A stretch of DNA of 64,000 nucleotides. It comes from Gemmatimonadota bacterium. Its GTDB lineage: Bacteria > Gemmatimonadota > Gemmatimonadetes > Gemmatimonadales > Gemmatimonadaceae. Shown here one piece after another: positions 7,929-15,814 of this stretch (positions are counted from its first letter, which is position 1; every line of letters begins with the position of its first letter). Location of the stretch: assembly GCA_003134685.1 (NCBI GenBank), contig PLCA01000002.1, positions 335,966 through 399,965 of the forward strand. The letters run 5' to 3'. The position numbers and the translations under genes are program-made. The notes beneath the pieces were generated by a model. The model was not told the DNA's origin, made no database searches, and saw only the letters and a list, made by a program, of their open reading frames with translations.

Positions 7929-8411
7929 CTATCGTGTAACCGGAGGGTCCGGATAACCGGTGTCCATGATCGCGAGCCATCGCCCGCCGTCGCGGCGCCA
8001 CATTGTGACGTACCGGCCGTGACCGCCTTCCTTTCCGGCATCGGCGCCCGTACGGTTCACGACCCAGTACCTCCCCGTGGTCGAGCCGATCTCGCCGCCG
8101 CGAAAGACGTAAGCATCGGTGGGCTCCCAATTGAGAGTCGTCGTAGTGTCGGAGACGCCCGGCAGATCGAACTTCCGGATCTCGTCGAATCCTTTGACCA
8201 TGTTGCCGCGGTAGCGAATGCGAATCGCGTCGGGCGCATAAAAAGACATCCACCCATCGATCCCCCGAGCGTGCGTCGCGACGGCAAAATCCCGGTCGGC
8301 CGCCATCAGTGAGCTCTCTGTGGCGCCGCTCGGGGAGTCGCCGGTGTTGACCGACACCGTGCACGCTGTCACCAGCGAACCAAGCGCGAGAATGACGAAC
8401 GGTCGCTTCAT
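7929..8411 (-). CDS. DUF4440 / SnoaL-like (NTF2-fold) lipoprotein
   Basis: 160 residues. The start has a lipobox (LGSLVTAC, Cys17), and a strong Shine-Dalgarno (GAGGAGGTG) precedes the ATG. The mature part has the NTF2-like pattern of DUF4440: an initial helix ending in DRDFAVATHARG, the segment MSFYAPDAIRIRY, and a late strand run GRYVTMWRRDGGRWLAIMD. The fold forms a cone-shaped pocket used in many small enzymes and binding proteins; no catalytic set is identifiable, so the role is unknown. It converges on the candidate small RNA. Confidence 0.78.
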   Translation of the reverse strand: MKRPFVILALGSLVTACTVSVNTGDSPSGATESSLMAADRDFAVATHARGIDGWMSFYAPDAIRIRYRGNMVKGFDEIRKFDLPGVSDTTTTLNWEPTDAYVFRGGEIGSTTGRYWVVNRTGADAGKEGGHGRYVTMWRRDGGRWLAIMDTGYPDPPVTR

Positions 8412-8597
8412 GGGTGCACCTCCTCTTGTTGTTTGCCGCGCTCGTACGTCGACGAGCGACGGGTCGTTTGACGAGCTCCCGACAAAACAGATAGCAGTGG
8501 TGCCGCGCGTCCGCCACCACTTTCACCACTTTGTCACCTTGTATAGGTTTGCGGTTCGCGGCGGAACAGTCGCGCGCCTCATTCTGCTGGAGCGCAA

Positions 8598-9410
8598 ATG
8601 GCGGAAGTGTTCGGGCAGGAGCTGCTCGCGGGAAAAAATGCAATCGTCACTGGGGGCGGGAGCGGCATCAACTTCGCGATCGCTCGTCGCTTCGCTACCC
8701 ACGGCGCCAAGGTCGCGCTGATAGGGCGAACGAAGGAAAAGCTCGATTCCGCTGCCGACGAGATACGCAATGCCGGTGGCACCGCTTCGGGCCACCCTGC
8801 CGATGTGCGCGACTACGACGCTCTTGCTGCGGCGATAAAATCGGCGCGCGAGACGCACGGAGAAATCGATCTCGTCGTGTGTGGGGCGGCGGGCAATTTT
8901 CCAGCGCCGGTGCTCGGGATGTCGGCGAACGGATTCAAGGCAGTCGTCGACATCGACCTGCTGGGTACTTTCAACACCTGCCGAGCGGTGTTCGAGCATC
9001 TCAGGCGGCCGGGCGCGTCGATCATCAACATCTCGGCCATGCAGGCGTTCACTCCGATGCCGATGCAGGCGCACGTCTGCGCGGCGAAAGCCGGTGTGGA
9101 CATGCTCACCAAATGCCTTGCGATCGAGTGGGGCCCGGGCGGCGTGCGCGTCAACTCGATCGCTCCCGGCGCGGTCGACGACACCGAAGGAATGAAGCGA
9201 CTAGCGCCGACGCCCGAAATAAAGAAACAGGTCGCGCGGGGCATTCCCCTAAAGCGGTTTGCCACGAAGGACGAGATCGCGGATCTCGCACTGTTCCTGT
9301 CCAGCGATGCGGCCAGCTTCATCACAGGCGCCGTAGTCGTCTGCGACGGCGGGCAATCGCTGGCCGGAATCGGCATCAGCATGATGGCCGCGATGCAGCC
9401 ACGCCCGTGA
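8598..9410 (+). CDS. Short-chain dehydrogenase, 2,4-dienoyl-CoA reductase-like
   Basis: 270 residues with a Rossmann start (VTGGGSGINFAIARRF) and the usual SDR length. The motif CGAAGNFPAPV and the helix AAKAGVDMLTKCLAIEWG match 2,4-dienoyl-CoA reductases, which use NADPH to remove double bonds during breakdown of unsaturated fatty acids. The normal SDR tyrosine of YxxxK is absent: four residues before the lysine there is a valine, as is usual in the dienoyl-CoA reductase branch. The LOG-family gene follows with a 4-bp GTGA overlap, so the two are probably co-translated. Confidence 0.82.
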   Translation: MAEVFGQELLAGKNAIVTGGGSGINFAIARRFATHGAKVALIGRTKEKLDSAADEIRNAGGTASGHPADVRDYDALAAAIKSARETHGEIDLVVCGAAGNFPAPVLGMSANGFKAVVDIDLLGTFNTCRAVFEHLRRPGASIINISAMQAFTPMPMQAHVCAAKAGVDMLTKCLAIEWGPGGVRVNSIAPGAVDDTEGMKRLAPTPEIKKQVARGIPLKRFATKDEIADLALFLSSDAASFITGAVVVCDGGQSLAGIGISMMAAMQPRP

Positions 9411-9997
9411 GCGAGATCCACCGTCTAGCGGTTTTTTGTGGATCAAATCCCGGCGCGCGTCCTGAATACGTGCAGGCAGCTCGCTCGCTCGGCAAGCTAT
9501 TGTGTGAGCGGGGGATTGGAGTTGTCTACGGAGGATCGAGCGTCGGACTGATGGCTGCTCTTGCGGACACCATGCTCGACGACCTCGGCGACATCATTGG
9601 CGTGATTCCCCGCATGCTCGTCGAGCGCGAGGTGGCGAACCGGGCGCTGACTGATCTGCGCGTTGTGGAATCAATGCATGAACGAAAAGCGTTGATGGCC
9701 GAGCTGGCCGACGGGTTTGTCGCGCTACCCGGCGGAATCGGAACGCTGGAGGAATTCTTCGAGATCTGGACGTGGGCCCAGCTCGGAATGCACGACAAGC
9801 CGTGCGGGCTGCTGAATGTCGCCGGCTACTTCGATCCGCTGCTCGAGTTTCTCGATCGCGCGGTCGAGGAGAAATTCGTGCGCGATGTGCATCGGAAGAT
9901 GGTGATCGTGGAAAGCGACCCCGCCCTGCTGTTGTCGCGGTTCGAGGCTTATGAGCCGCCGCGTGTAGTGAAATGGATCAACGCGGGGACGATCTAG
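9407..9997 (+). CDS. LOG-family protein (TIGR00730), nucleotide phosphoribohydrolase-like
   Basis: 196 residues from the GTG at 9407, which overlaps the stop of the SDR gene by 4 bp. The family signature PGGIGTLEEFFE is present around residue 105, with the upstream GGSSVGLM glycine-rich turn and the catalytic-region ESMHERKALM. LOG proteins remove ribose 5-phosphate from nucleoside monophosphates (cytokinin activation in plants; broader nucleotide cleavage in bacteria). The physiological substrate here is not known. The C-terminal length is normal for the short type-I group. Confidence 0.88.
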   Translation: MSEIHRLAVFCGSNPGARPEYVQAARSLGKLLCERGIGVVYGGSSVGLMAALADTMLDDLGDIIGVIPRMLVEREVANRALTDLRVVESMHERKALMAELADGFVALPGGIGTLEEFFEIWTWAQLGMHDKPCGLLNVAGYFDPLLEFLDRAVEEKFVRDVHRKMVIVESDPALLLSRFEAYEPPRVVKWINAGTI

Positions 9998-10035
9998 CAC
10001 CTTAATTCGCTTCGACTGGCATCTCTGTACGGGTC

Positions 10036-10314
10036 GGTGAGGGTGTCCTCTACGGCTCCAGGCTCTCGCTCGTGGCGCCACCGATCTGCAACGCGCGTCC
10101 GGGCGTCTCTCGCATCGCCAGGTCATACCGATCTCTCTGTCGCTCGTGGGTTGTCGCCTGCGAGGACACCCTCACCTCTCTGTACAGGGTCGTAAGTGCT
10201 CGGGAAGTGAGAGCTAGAGCGCCGGCGTTGATCCTTCGCAGTTGCAGCCACGAAAAACCGCGATGTCTCACGGGTAGTCGGAGCGGGTCCTCGCAGGCGA
10301 AACCCACGAGCGAC
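10036..10314. repeat. Three related 15-30-bp arms in alternating orientation (region 9998-10465 has no gene)
   Basis: The 468-bp gap between the LOG and Fpg genes has no convincing gene. It holds arm A (10036-10050, GGTGAGGGTGTCCTC), arm B (10139-10176), whose 3' end is the exact reverse complement of A, and arm C (10287-10314), which is the reverse complement of the 5' part of B over about 28 bp with one or two gaps. TCTCTGTAC(A)GGGTCG also flanks the A-B unit as a direct repeat (10023 and 10177). RNA from here could pair A:B or B:C but not both. It could be an alternating RNA switch or remains of a small mobile element. Confidence 0.55.
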
Positions 10315-10465
10315 GACGGAACCGCCGACATCTTCTCCAAGCGCACGATTCCCGGATTCCAAGTCACACCGTCCCGGAAGAACGAGCGAGAGCCTGAGCC
10401 GAAGAGGACCTGCTCCGACGGACCGGTGACACAATCTGGAATTAGTCAGGCTTGAAGAGCGAAGA

Positions 10466-11356
10466 TCAGCTCCAGGTGAGCTCGTCGATCGATCGCGGCC
10501 AATCCTGCTTTAGAAGGCGCGAGAGGGCGCGGTCTGCCAGGAGCTTGCCGTCGGTCTGGCAGCGCGGACAATAGTTCGTCTCGTTGTCGGCATAGCGAAT
10601 TCGCTGGACCGGAGTGCCGCAAACCGGACAGGGCTTTCTAAACTTTCCGTGAACCGCCATATCGTCGCGAAACGCGGTCACCTTCGCCGGGAAATCCCCT
10701 GCCGATTCTTTCCGAAGCCGCTCCGTCCACTCGATGAGCGTGGTGCGTGTCGCGTCGAACAGCCGCGAGATCTCCTCGTCGCTGAGACGCCGGGTGTGCT
10801 TGACGGGAGACAGCCTGGCTCGATGGAGTATCTCGTCCGAGTAGGCGTTGCCGATGCCGCTGAATAGCCTGGGATCAGTGAGAGATCTCTTTAGGGTGTG
10901 ATTCTCCTGAACCAGGCGCTCGGTAAAATGCGCGAGATCAGTGTCGAGTACCTCGAGGCCGCCTCTCTCGAATTGCTCGAGCGACTGGTCCCCACGAACC
11001 AGCCAGAGCGACGCGCGTCGCTTCGAGCCCGCTTCCGTAAGTATCAGAGTACCGTTCGGGAAATCGAACGCCGCGAGCCCGATCTTTCCCGGCACCTTCG
11101 CACCCGTGGGCACCCAGCGAAGACGGCCGGCAATCATGAGATGGATGACTAGAAAGAGATAGTCTTCGAGCTCGACAACAATGCGCTTTCCAATTCTTCG
11201 CACGCCGACGACCCGTTTTCCGTTTGCCGCGCTGATCGGCGGGTCGACTGAACGGAGCAGGAATGGCTTGGGGATGCGTGTTCGCTCCAGCGGCTGTCCC
11301 AATATTCGAGCGGCCAGCGCTTCTACGTAGACGGTTATGTCGGGCAGCTCAGGCAT
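10466..11356 (-). CDS. Formamidopyrimidine-DNA glycosylase family protein (Fpg/Nei)
   Basis: 296 residues. It begins MPELPD: the N-terminal proline after Met removal is the nucleophile, and the glutamate is the second catalytic residue. The H2TH region is visible as [20 protein letters not shown], and the C-terminal four-cysteine zinc finger as CPVCGTP followed by CPRCQ. The enzyme excises oxidised purines such as 8-oxoguanine and nicks the backbone. Whether it is Fpg or an Nei-like relative cannot be settled here. It lies 53 bp downstream of egtA on the same strand, so it may belong to the ergothioneine operon. Confidence 0.9.
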   Translation of the reverse strand: MPELPDITVYVEALAARILGQPLERTRIPKPFLLRSVDPPISAANGKRVVGVRRIGKRIVVELEDYLFLVIHLMIAGRLRWVPTGAKVPGKIGLAAFDFPNGTLILTEAGSKRRASLWLVRGDQSLEQFERGGLEVLDTDLAHFTERLVQENHTLKRSLTDPRLFSGIGNAYSDEILHRARLSPVKHTRRLSDEEISRLFDATRTTLIEWTERLRKESAGDFPAKVTAFRDDMAVHGKFRKPCPVCGTPVQRIRYADNETNYCPRCQTDGKLLADRALSRLLKQDWPRSIDELTWS

Positions 11357-11409
11357 TTTCGTTAATGCGGTGTCAGCGTTGCCGATGGGGAATCCGAACA
11401 GTCATCGGT

Positions 11410-12615
11410 TCAAATGTCCCCGGCTCGGAGCGCGCGCGCAAAGTATTGGTAAGCGGCCTCGAGATGAGGGCGTCTTAGATAGTCCCCACCCAATCGGCGG
11501 CCACCCTCGAGCGCGAGCACTACCAGACGGGATGCAATTCGACGTATCTCGGGATCAGCCAATCCCAACCGGCCCGCGCGCTCGAGCAGCTTTTCACTGG
11601 GCGGTCCAATCAGCTCGGACGCTCGGCGAGCGCATTCATCGTCGTATACGAGACCCGTGACAAATACCACCGGCGCGGCCAGCGCATCGGGCTCGATCGT
11701 ATCGGCCGACCTCAACTCGAAAAACTCCTTGGGACGCACCTCGGGGAAGAGTGTGGATAAATGGAAGAGCCAGTCGCCCCTGTTTATTGCGGGCTCGCGA
11801 ATCCACTCACGAAACGCCCGATAGCTCGGTCCGCCGCCGCGCATGGCGATCGCGTCGAGTGCAAAGCGAAGATATCGCTCGACGTGGCTGGCTTCATCGT
11901 AAAGGATGCCTGTCCGCGAGGGATCGAGGGTCCTCCAAAGATGAGCGCGGTAGCTCGCCCATCCGGTTGGCTTGCGCGCGTATTGCCGCGAGTTTGCGAA
12001 CAGCGCGACCACAATTGGCGCGAGACTATTGAGCAGTCTCCACCTGGACTTGGGATCCTCTCCACGCTCGAGATTAATCTGGAGCGCCGCGGTCTGTCGC
12101 ATCATCTGCACGCCCGACGGTCCGATGGAATCGAAGTAGCGCGTCATACCGGCGTAGCGTTCGCGCTGAAGCTGGAGCGGTACGGCATCGATCGCGTTAA
12201 ACGGGTCGACTCCGCGCGCGAGCAGCTCGATTCCGGCAGTCAACATCGCATCGCGGAGCATCTTCACGAGACTCTGCGTCGAGTCGATACCCTCTGACGC
12301 CGTCGGCTTTGGTGCAGTGCTGATCTCTATCTGTCCGCCAGGCTCGAACGAGATGTAGGCTCCATCCGCGAGCTTCCAGGATGACGGGTCGCCGCCGTTC
12401 GACTGTTCATGCCAGCCTTCACGGCGTCCAATGAGCGACAACACCTCGGCCGTCGACGCGCGCGCGTCGTTTGTGGCGAGCGCGCGTGTGCGGGTTGTCT
12501 TGTGAACTGGAATCAGCTCCAGCTCGAGCCCGATCGCATGGGGGTTTGCGGATCTGATCGGAGCGAATAGTCGCTGCCGGACATCCTCCAACAGCTCCGC
12601 CTCTGAGAGGCTCAC
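11410..12615 (-). CDS. egtA: Glutamate-cysteine ligase for ergothioneine biosynthesis (EgtA)
   Basis: 401 residues of the GCS2 glutamate-cysteine ligase family. It joins glutamate to cysteine with ATP, giving the gamma-glutamylcysteine used by EgtB. Motifs include IGLELELIPV near the start, YISFEPGGQIEISTAP (around 85) and MRQTAALQINLERG (around 165), the acidic metal/ATP-binding strands of this family. It is the third gene of egtB-egtD-egtA, 9 bp after egtD. Its presence suggests the gamma-glutamyl route of mycobacteria; no EgtC amidohydrolase or EgtE lyase is seen in the window. Confidence 0.88.
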   Translation of the reverse strand: MSLSEAELLEDVRQRLFAPIRSANPHAIGLELELIPVHKTTRTRALATNDARASTAEVLSLIGRREGWHEQSNGGDPSSWKLADGAYISFEPGGQIEISTAPKPTASEGIDSTQSLVKMLRDAMLTAGIELLARGVDPFNAIDAVPLQLQRERYAGMTRYFDSIGPSGVQMMRQTAALQINLERGEDPKSRWRLLNSLAPIVVALFANSRQYARKPTGWASYRAHLWRTLDPSRTGILYDEASHVERYLRFALDAIAMRGGGPSYRAFREWIREPAINRGDWLFHLSTLFPEVRPKEFFELRSADTIEPDALAAPVVFVTGLVYDDECARRASELIGPPSEKLLERAGRLGLADPEIRRIASRLVVLALEGGRRLGGDYLRRPHLEAAYQYFARALRAGDI

Positions 12616-12624
12616 GAGGCTGGC

Positions 12625-13617
12625 TCAGCCCTCCGCGCGGGCAAGCGCCAGAGCGAAAGAGCCATCATCGGCCGGCATCCATTTCTCGATCGATAGGCCC
12701 GACGCCGAGAGGATGTCCTCCAGGATCGGCCGGTCGTACTTGTAACTCAGCTCCGTCCGGATGCTTTCACCCTTCTCGAACGAGATCTCGCCGATCTCCG
12801 GGATCGTCACGGTGTGCGTCCTGCGCGCGATCAAGTGCATCTCCACCCGGTGGTGCTCGCTACTATAGAATGCGTGGTGCTCGTAGTCGCTCACCGGGAA
12901 ATTCGCGTTGAGCTCGCGGTTGAGTCGCTCGAGAACATTGAGGTTGAAAGCAGCGGTCACACCTTGGGAATCGTTGTACGCCCGATTTATGATCGCTGGA
13001 TCCTTGATCAGATCCGCGCCCAGCAAAAAGCGGTCGGTCGGGCCCATCTCACCCGCGATGTGCGACAGCAGTCGGATTGCCTCCTCGCGCGAGAAATTGC
13101 CGATCGTGCTGCCGAGGAAAGCAACCAGCGTCGGACTTGCGACGGGTGGCAGCGCGAAGGGCTCGGTGATGTCGGAGACAACCGGCATGATCTGAACGTC
13201 CACATAGTCGGCGCGCAGCTGGGTGGCAGTGGCTTTTAGAAAGTCCTTGCTGACATCGATCGGGACGTAGCATTCCGCGCATCCACTCGAACGCATCTCG
13301 TCGAGAATTATGTGCGTCTTGGTCGCGCTGCCGGCTCCCAACTCGACGAGGGAGCACGGCCGCACCGCCGCGATGATCTCGGCGATCCGCTGCTCCAGCA
13401 GCGATCGCTCCGCGCGCGTCAGATAATACTCGGGGAGCTGAGTGATCTCCTCGAACAGCTCGGAGCCGCGCTCGTCGTAGAAGTACTTTGGCGAGAGCTG
13501 CTTCGGCGATCTTGCGAGTCCATGGCGCACGTCGCGCACCATCGGCTGGTGCGGGCGGTGTACCGTGTAGGCTGGAGTGCCACCGACGATGTCGGAAAGA
13601 CGATTGTCGTTCTTCAT
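12625..13617 (-). CDS. egtD: L-histidine N-alpha-methyltransferase (EgtD)
   Basis: 330 residues from the ATG at 13617, which overlaps the egtB stop as ATGA. An open frame continues upstream of this ATG but only as a shadow of egtB. EgtD adds three methyl groups from SAM to histidine, making hercynine. Visible are SPKYFYDERGSELFEEITQL, the SAM motif LVELGAGSATKT, FLGSTIGNF and the C-terminal SYKYDRP region of the DUF2260/EgtD family. It acts in the cytoplasm and is translationally coupled to egtB. Confidence 0.95.
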   Translation of the reverse strand: MKNDNRLSDIVGGTPAYTVHRPHQPMVRDVRHGLARSPKQLSPKYFYDERGSELFEEITQLPEYYLTRAERSLLEQRIAEIIAAVRPCSLVELGAGSATKTHIILDEMRSSGCAECYVPIDVSKDFLKATATQLRADYVDVQIMPVVSDITEPFALPPVASPTLVAFLGSTIGNFSREEAIRLLSHIAGEMGPTDRFLLGADLIKDPAIINRAYNDSQGVTAAFNLNVLERLNRELNANFPVSDYEHHAFYSSEHHRVEMHLIARRTHTVTIPEIGEISFEKGESIRTELSYKYDRPILEDILSASGLSIEKWMPADDGSFALALARAEG

Positions 13618-14945
13618 CCGTCCTGCGCGCAACGGAAGCCGCTGAAGATCTGCCGCCTGATCGGGTAGTCCCAGTTCCTGAAGGTGCTGCGGATGGCGCC
13701 CGGCCGCGTGGCCCACGAGCCGCCTCTCAGGACTTTGTAATCGGGACCGAAGAACTCTTCCGAGTATTCCTTGTACGGAAAGCTCTGAAAGCCGGGATAG
13801 CCGTTGAAGTCGCTCGATGTCCATTCCCACACGTCGCCGATCATTCCATAGCAGCCGAGCGGGGAAACATTGCGATCGTAGGTGCCTGGCGGTGCGGTGT
13901 CGAAGGCGAGCTGGTCGATGTTTGCGGATCGTGCATCGGCTGGGGAGTCACCCCATGGAAAATTCTGGGCGCGCTTCGTCGATGGATTCCAGGACGCCGC
14001 GGCTTCCCACTCGAATTCGCTCGGGAGCCGCTTGCCGGCCCAGGTCGCGAACGCTTCGGCTTCGTAGTAGCAGACGTGACAGACGGGACGCGTGGGATCG
14101 AGCGGGCGCTCGACGTCCATCGAGCGGGTGCTCCATCCATCGGCTGTTCTGCTCCAGTACTTCGGAGCCGCCGCGCCGGTCTCTGCCACCCACCGCTGGC
14201 CGCCGTTGGACCAGAATTCTGTTCGCTCGTACCCTTTTTCCTTGACGAACTCCAGGTATTGCGCGTTGGCGACGGGAAAGCGATCGATCAGAAACGGAGG
14301 CAGATCGATCAGATGCTGCGGCCGCTCGTTGTCGTAAGCCGCGCTCCTGTCATGTGTCCCGATCGAAACTTGTCCGCCGCCGAATGATACCATCTCGGGC
14401 CAGGCGGGCGAGCGCGCGGCGAACGAAATCTGTCTCGGAGCGCGATAAGGCTTCCCCTTCTTCAGTTGCAACGTCTGAAGAATCGTCTCGTTGTGCTGGT
14501 ACTCGTGCTGCAGAACCATGTTGTAGACATAACCATCCCGCAGCAGCGGATTCTCCTCATCGAACTCCACCGACTCGAGGCGATCAATAACGCGACCGCG
14601 AATCTCCCGGAGCCGCTTCGTCATCTCCACCAGAGTCGGAAGCGCGAGCGAGGCGCGAGTCGCACGGGGATGCTCGAACGGGTTGTACAAGCCCGGCATC
14701 TCGGAGAACTCGATCGGGCCGTCGAGATTCTGCGTGAGCCAGAGCTCCTCGAAGTGCGCGATGTGTCCGACGTCCCAGATGATGGGACTCATAAGCGGAT
14801 CGTGCTGCTGATGCAAATCCTCGTCCGACAGCACGGAGATGAGCAACAGCGTCCTTCCGCGCGCCTCGGTCAGGAGGTCCGCGATTTCCTGCTTTGAGGG
14901 AGGAGCAGAGGAGGGTGCGGGTATTGTTAGGTGGGATGCGGTCAT
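13614..14945 (-). CDS. egtB: Ergothioneine sulfoxide synthase (EgtB)
   Basis: 443 residues from the ATG at 14945. EgtB is a non-haem iron enzyme that joins hercynine with gamma-glutamylcysteine and O2, making the C-S bond. The N-terminal DinB-like helical domain carries the three iron histidines (one in WDVGHIAHF, two in QHEYQH). The C-terminal FGE-sulfatase domain shows RLPSEFEWEAA, GDVWEWTSSDF, VLRGGSWAT and FSGFRCA. It is first in the egtB-egtD-egtA cluster and divergent from an SDR gene. The 115-bp upstream gap must hold its promoter; no clear -35/-10 pair is obvious on this strand. Confidence 0.95.
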   Translation of the reverse strand: MTASHLTIPAPSSAPPSKQEIADLLTEARGRTLLLISVLSDEDLHQQHDPLMSPIIWDVGHIAHFEELWLTQNLDGPIEFSEMPGLYNPFEHPRATRASLALPTLVEMTKRLREIRGRVIDRLESVEFDEENPLLRDGYVYNMVLQHEYQHNETILQTLQLKKGKPYRAPRQISFAARSPAWPEMVSFGGGQVSIGTHDRSAAYDNERPQHLIDLPPFLIDRFPVANAQYLEFVKEKGYERTEFWSNGGQRWVAETGAAAPKYWSRTADGWSTRSMDVERPLDPTRPVCHVCYYEAEAFATWAGKRLPSEFEWEAAASWNPSTKRAQNFPWGDSPADARSANIDQLAFDTAPPGTYDRNVSPLGCYGMIGDVWEWTSSDFNGYPGFQSFPYKEYSEEFFGPDYKVLRGGSWATRPGAIRSTFRNWDYPIRRQIFSGFRCAQDG

Positions 14946-14999
14946 GGAAGGAGAAACGCGGTCCGGCAACAAATTCAATGATACTGCCGTCCCCGAAAC

Positions 15000-15029
15000 T
15001 TGCCAGCCGGGGTCGGGGCTGGCTACACT
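15000..15029 (+). promoter_or_regulatory. Probable sigma-70 promoter of the SDR gene
   Basis: TTGCCA (15000-15005) and TACACT (15024-15029) are 18 bp apart, giving a start near 15036 and a 5' leader of about 26 nt before the ATG at 15062. Confidence 0.4.
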
Positions 15030-15061
15030 CCTCGCAACGTCCTCATCCGGAACACACACGA

Positions 15062-15766
15062 ATGGCCGAGCAGAGAATTGCACTCGTTACCGGCGGCAAC
15101 CGCGGAATTGGGCTGGAGATAAGTCGCCAGCTCGCGGGGCTCGGCATCAAGGTAATTCTGGGATCACGCGATAGCGCGAAAGGGGTTGCCGCCGCGGGAG
15201 AGTTAACTGCCGCGGGATTGCCCGTCGAAGCACGTCAGCTCGACGTATCCAGCGCCAAGAGCATCAGCGAGTGCATGAGCTGGGTGCGCCGCGATGTGGG
15301 TCGTCTCGACATCCTGGTGAACAACGCCGGAATCATGATCGAGGAAGGCGATGCCGATCCACTGGAAGAGCTGGAGATGATTCGCGAGACAATGCAGACC
15401 AATGTCTATGGTCCCTTTCTGCTGTCGCGCCTTGCGACCCCGATCATGAAGAGCCGTCGCTACGGGCGAATCGTCAATCTCTCGAGCAGCATGGGCTCGC
15501 TCACTGAAATGGGCGCGGGATACATTGCGTACAGATTGTCGAAGGCCGGCATCAACGTAGTCACTCGAGTGATCGCAGCCGAAACGGAAGGAATGGGAAT
15601 TCTGGTGAATTCAGTTGACCCTGGATGGGTGCGGACAGCAATGGGCGGGCAAGGCGCCACTCGCAGTGTCGAGAAGGGCGCGGAGACGGTCGTATGGCTC
15701 GCAACCCTTCCAGACAACGGTCCAACGGGCTCGTTTTTCCGCGATCGCAAACCGATTGCGTGGTAG
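15062..15766 (+). CDS. Short-chain dehydrogenase, carbonyl reductase-like
   Basis: 234 residues with a complete classical SDR set: cofactor loop VTGGNRGIGLEIS, NNAGIM, the serine in NLSSSMGS, and YRLSK as the catalytic YxxxK. The order and the long insert between NNAG and the serine strand resemble carbonyl reductases (CBR1 type), which reduce ketones and quinones with NADPH. Substrate cannot be inferred. ATG 15062 is chosen because the Rossmann motif starts nine residues later; upstream sequence in frame overlaps the egtB start. Confidence 0.85.
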   Translation: MAEQRIALVTGGNRGIGLEISRQLAGLGIKVILGSRDSAKGVAAAGELTAAGLPVEARQLDVSSAKSISECMSWVRRDVGRLDILVNNAGIMIEEGDADPLEELEMIRETMQTNVYGPFLLSRLATPIMKSRRYGRIVNLSSSMGSLTEMGAGYIAYRLSKAGINVVTRVIAAETEGMGILVNSVDPGWVRTAMGGQGATRSVEKGAETVVWLATLPDNGPTGSFFRDRKPIAW

Positions 15767-15814
15767 AATTGCACTCGTCATTGCTCACGAATAGGTTTTC
15801 GGTCGACGCGTAAC

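Noticed and set aside
8531-9406. Upstream extension of the LOG-family frame
   Set aside because: It is the shadow of the SDR gene; the LOG fold begins directly after the GTG at 9407.
10072-10455. Plus-strand frame of 127 codons in the 10-kb gap
   Set aside because: It crosses the repeated arms, has Ser/Arg-rich composition and no ribosome-binding site.
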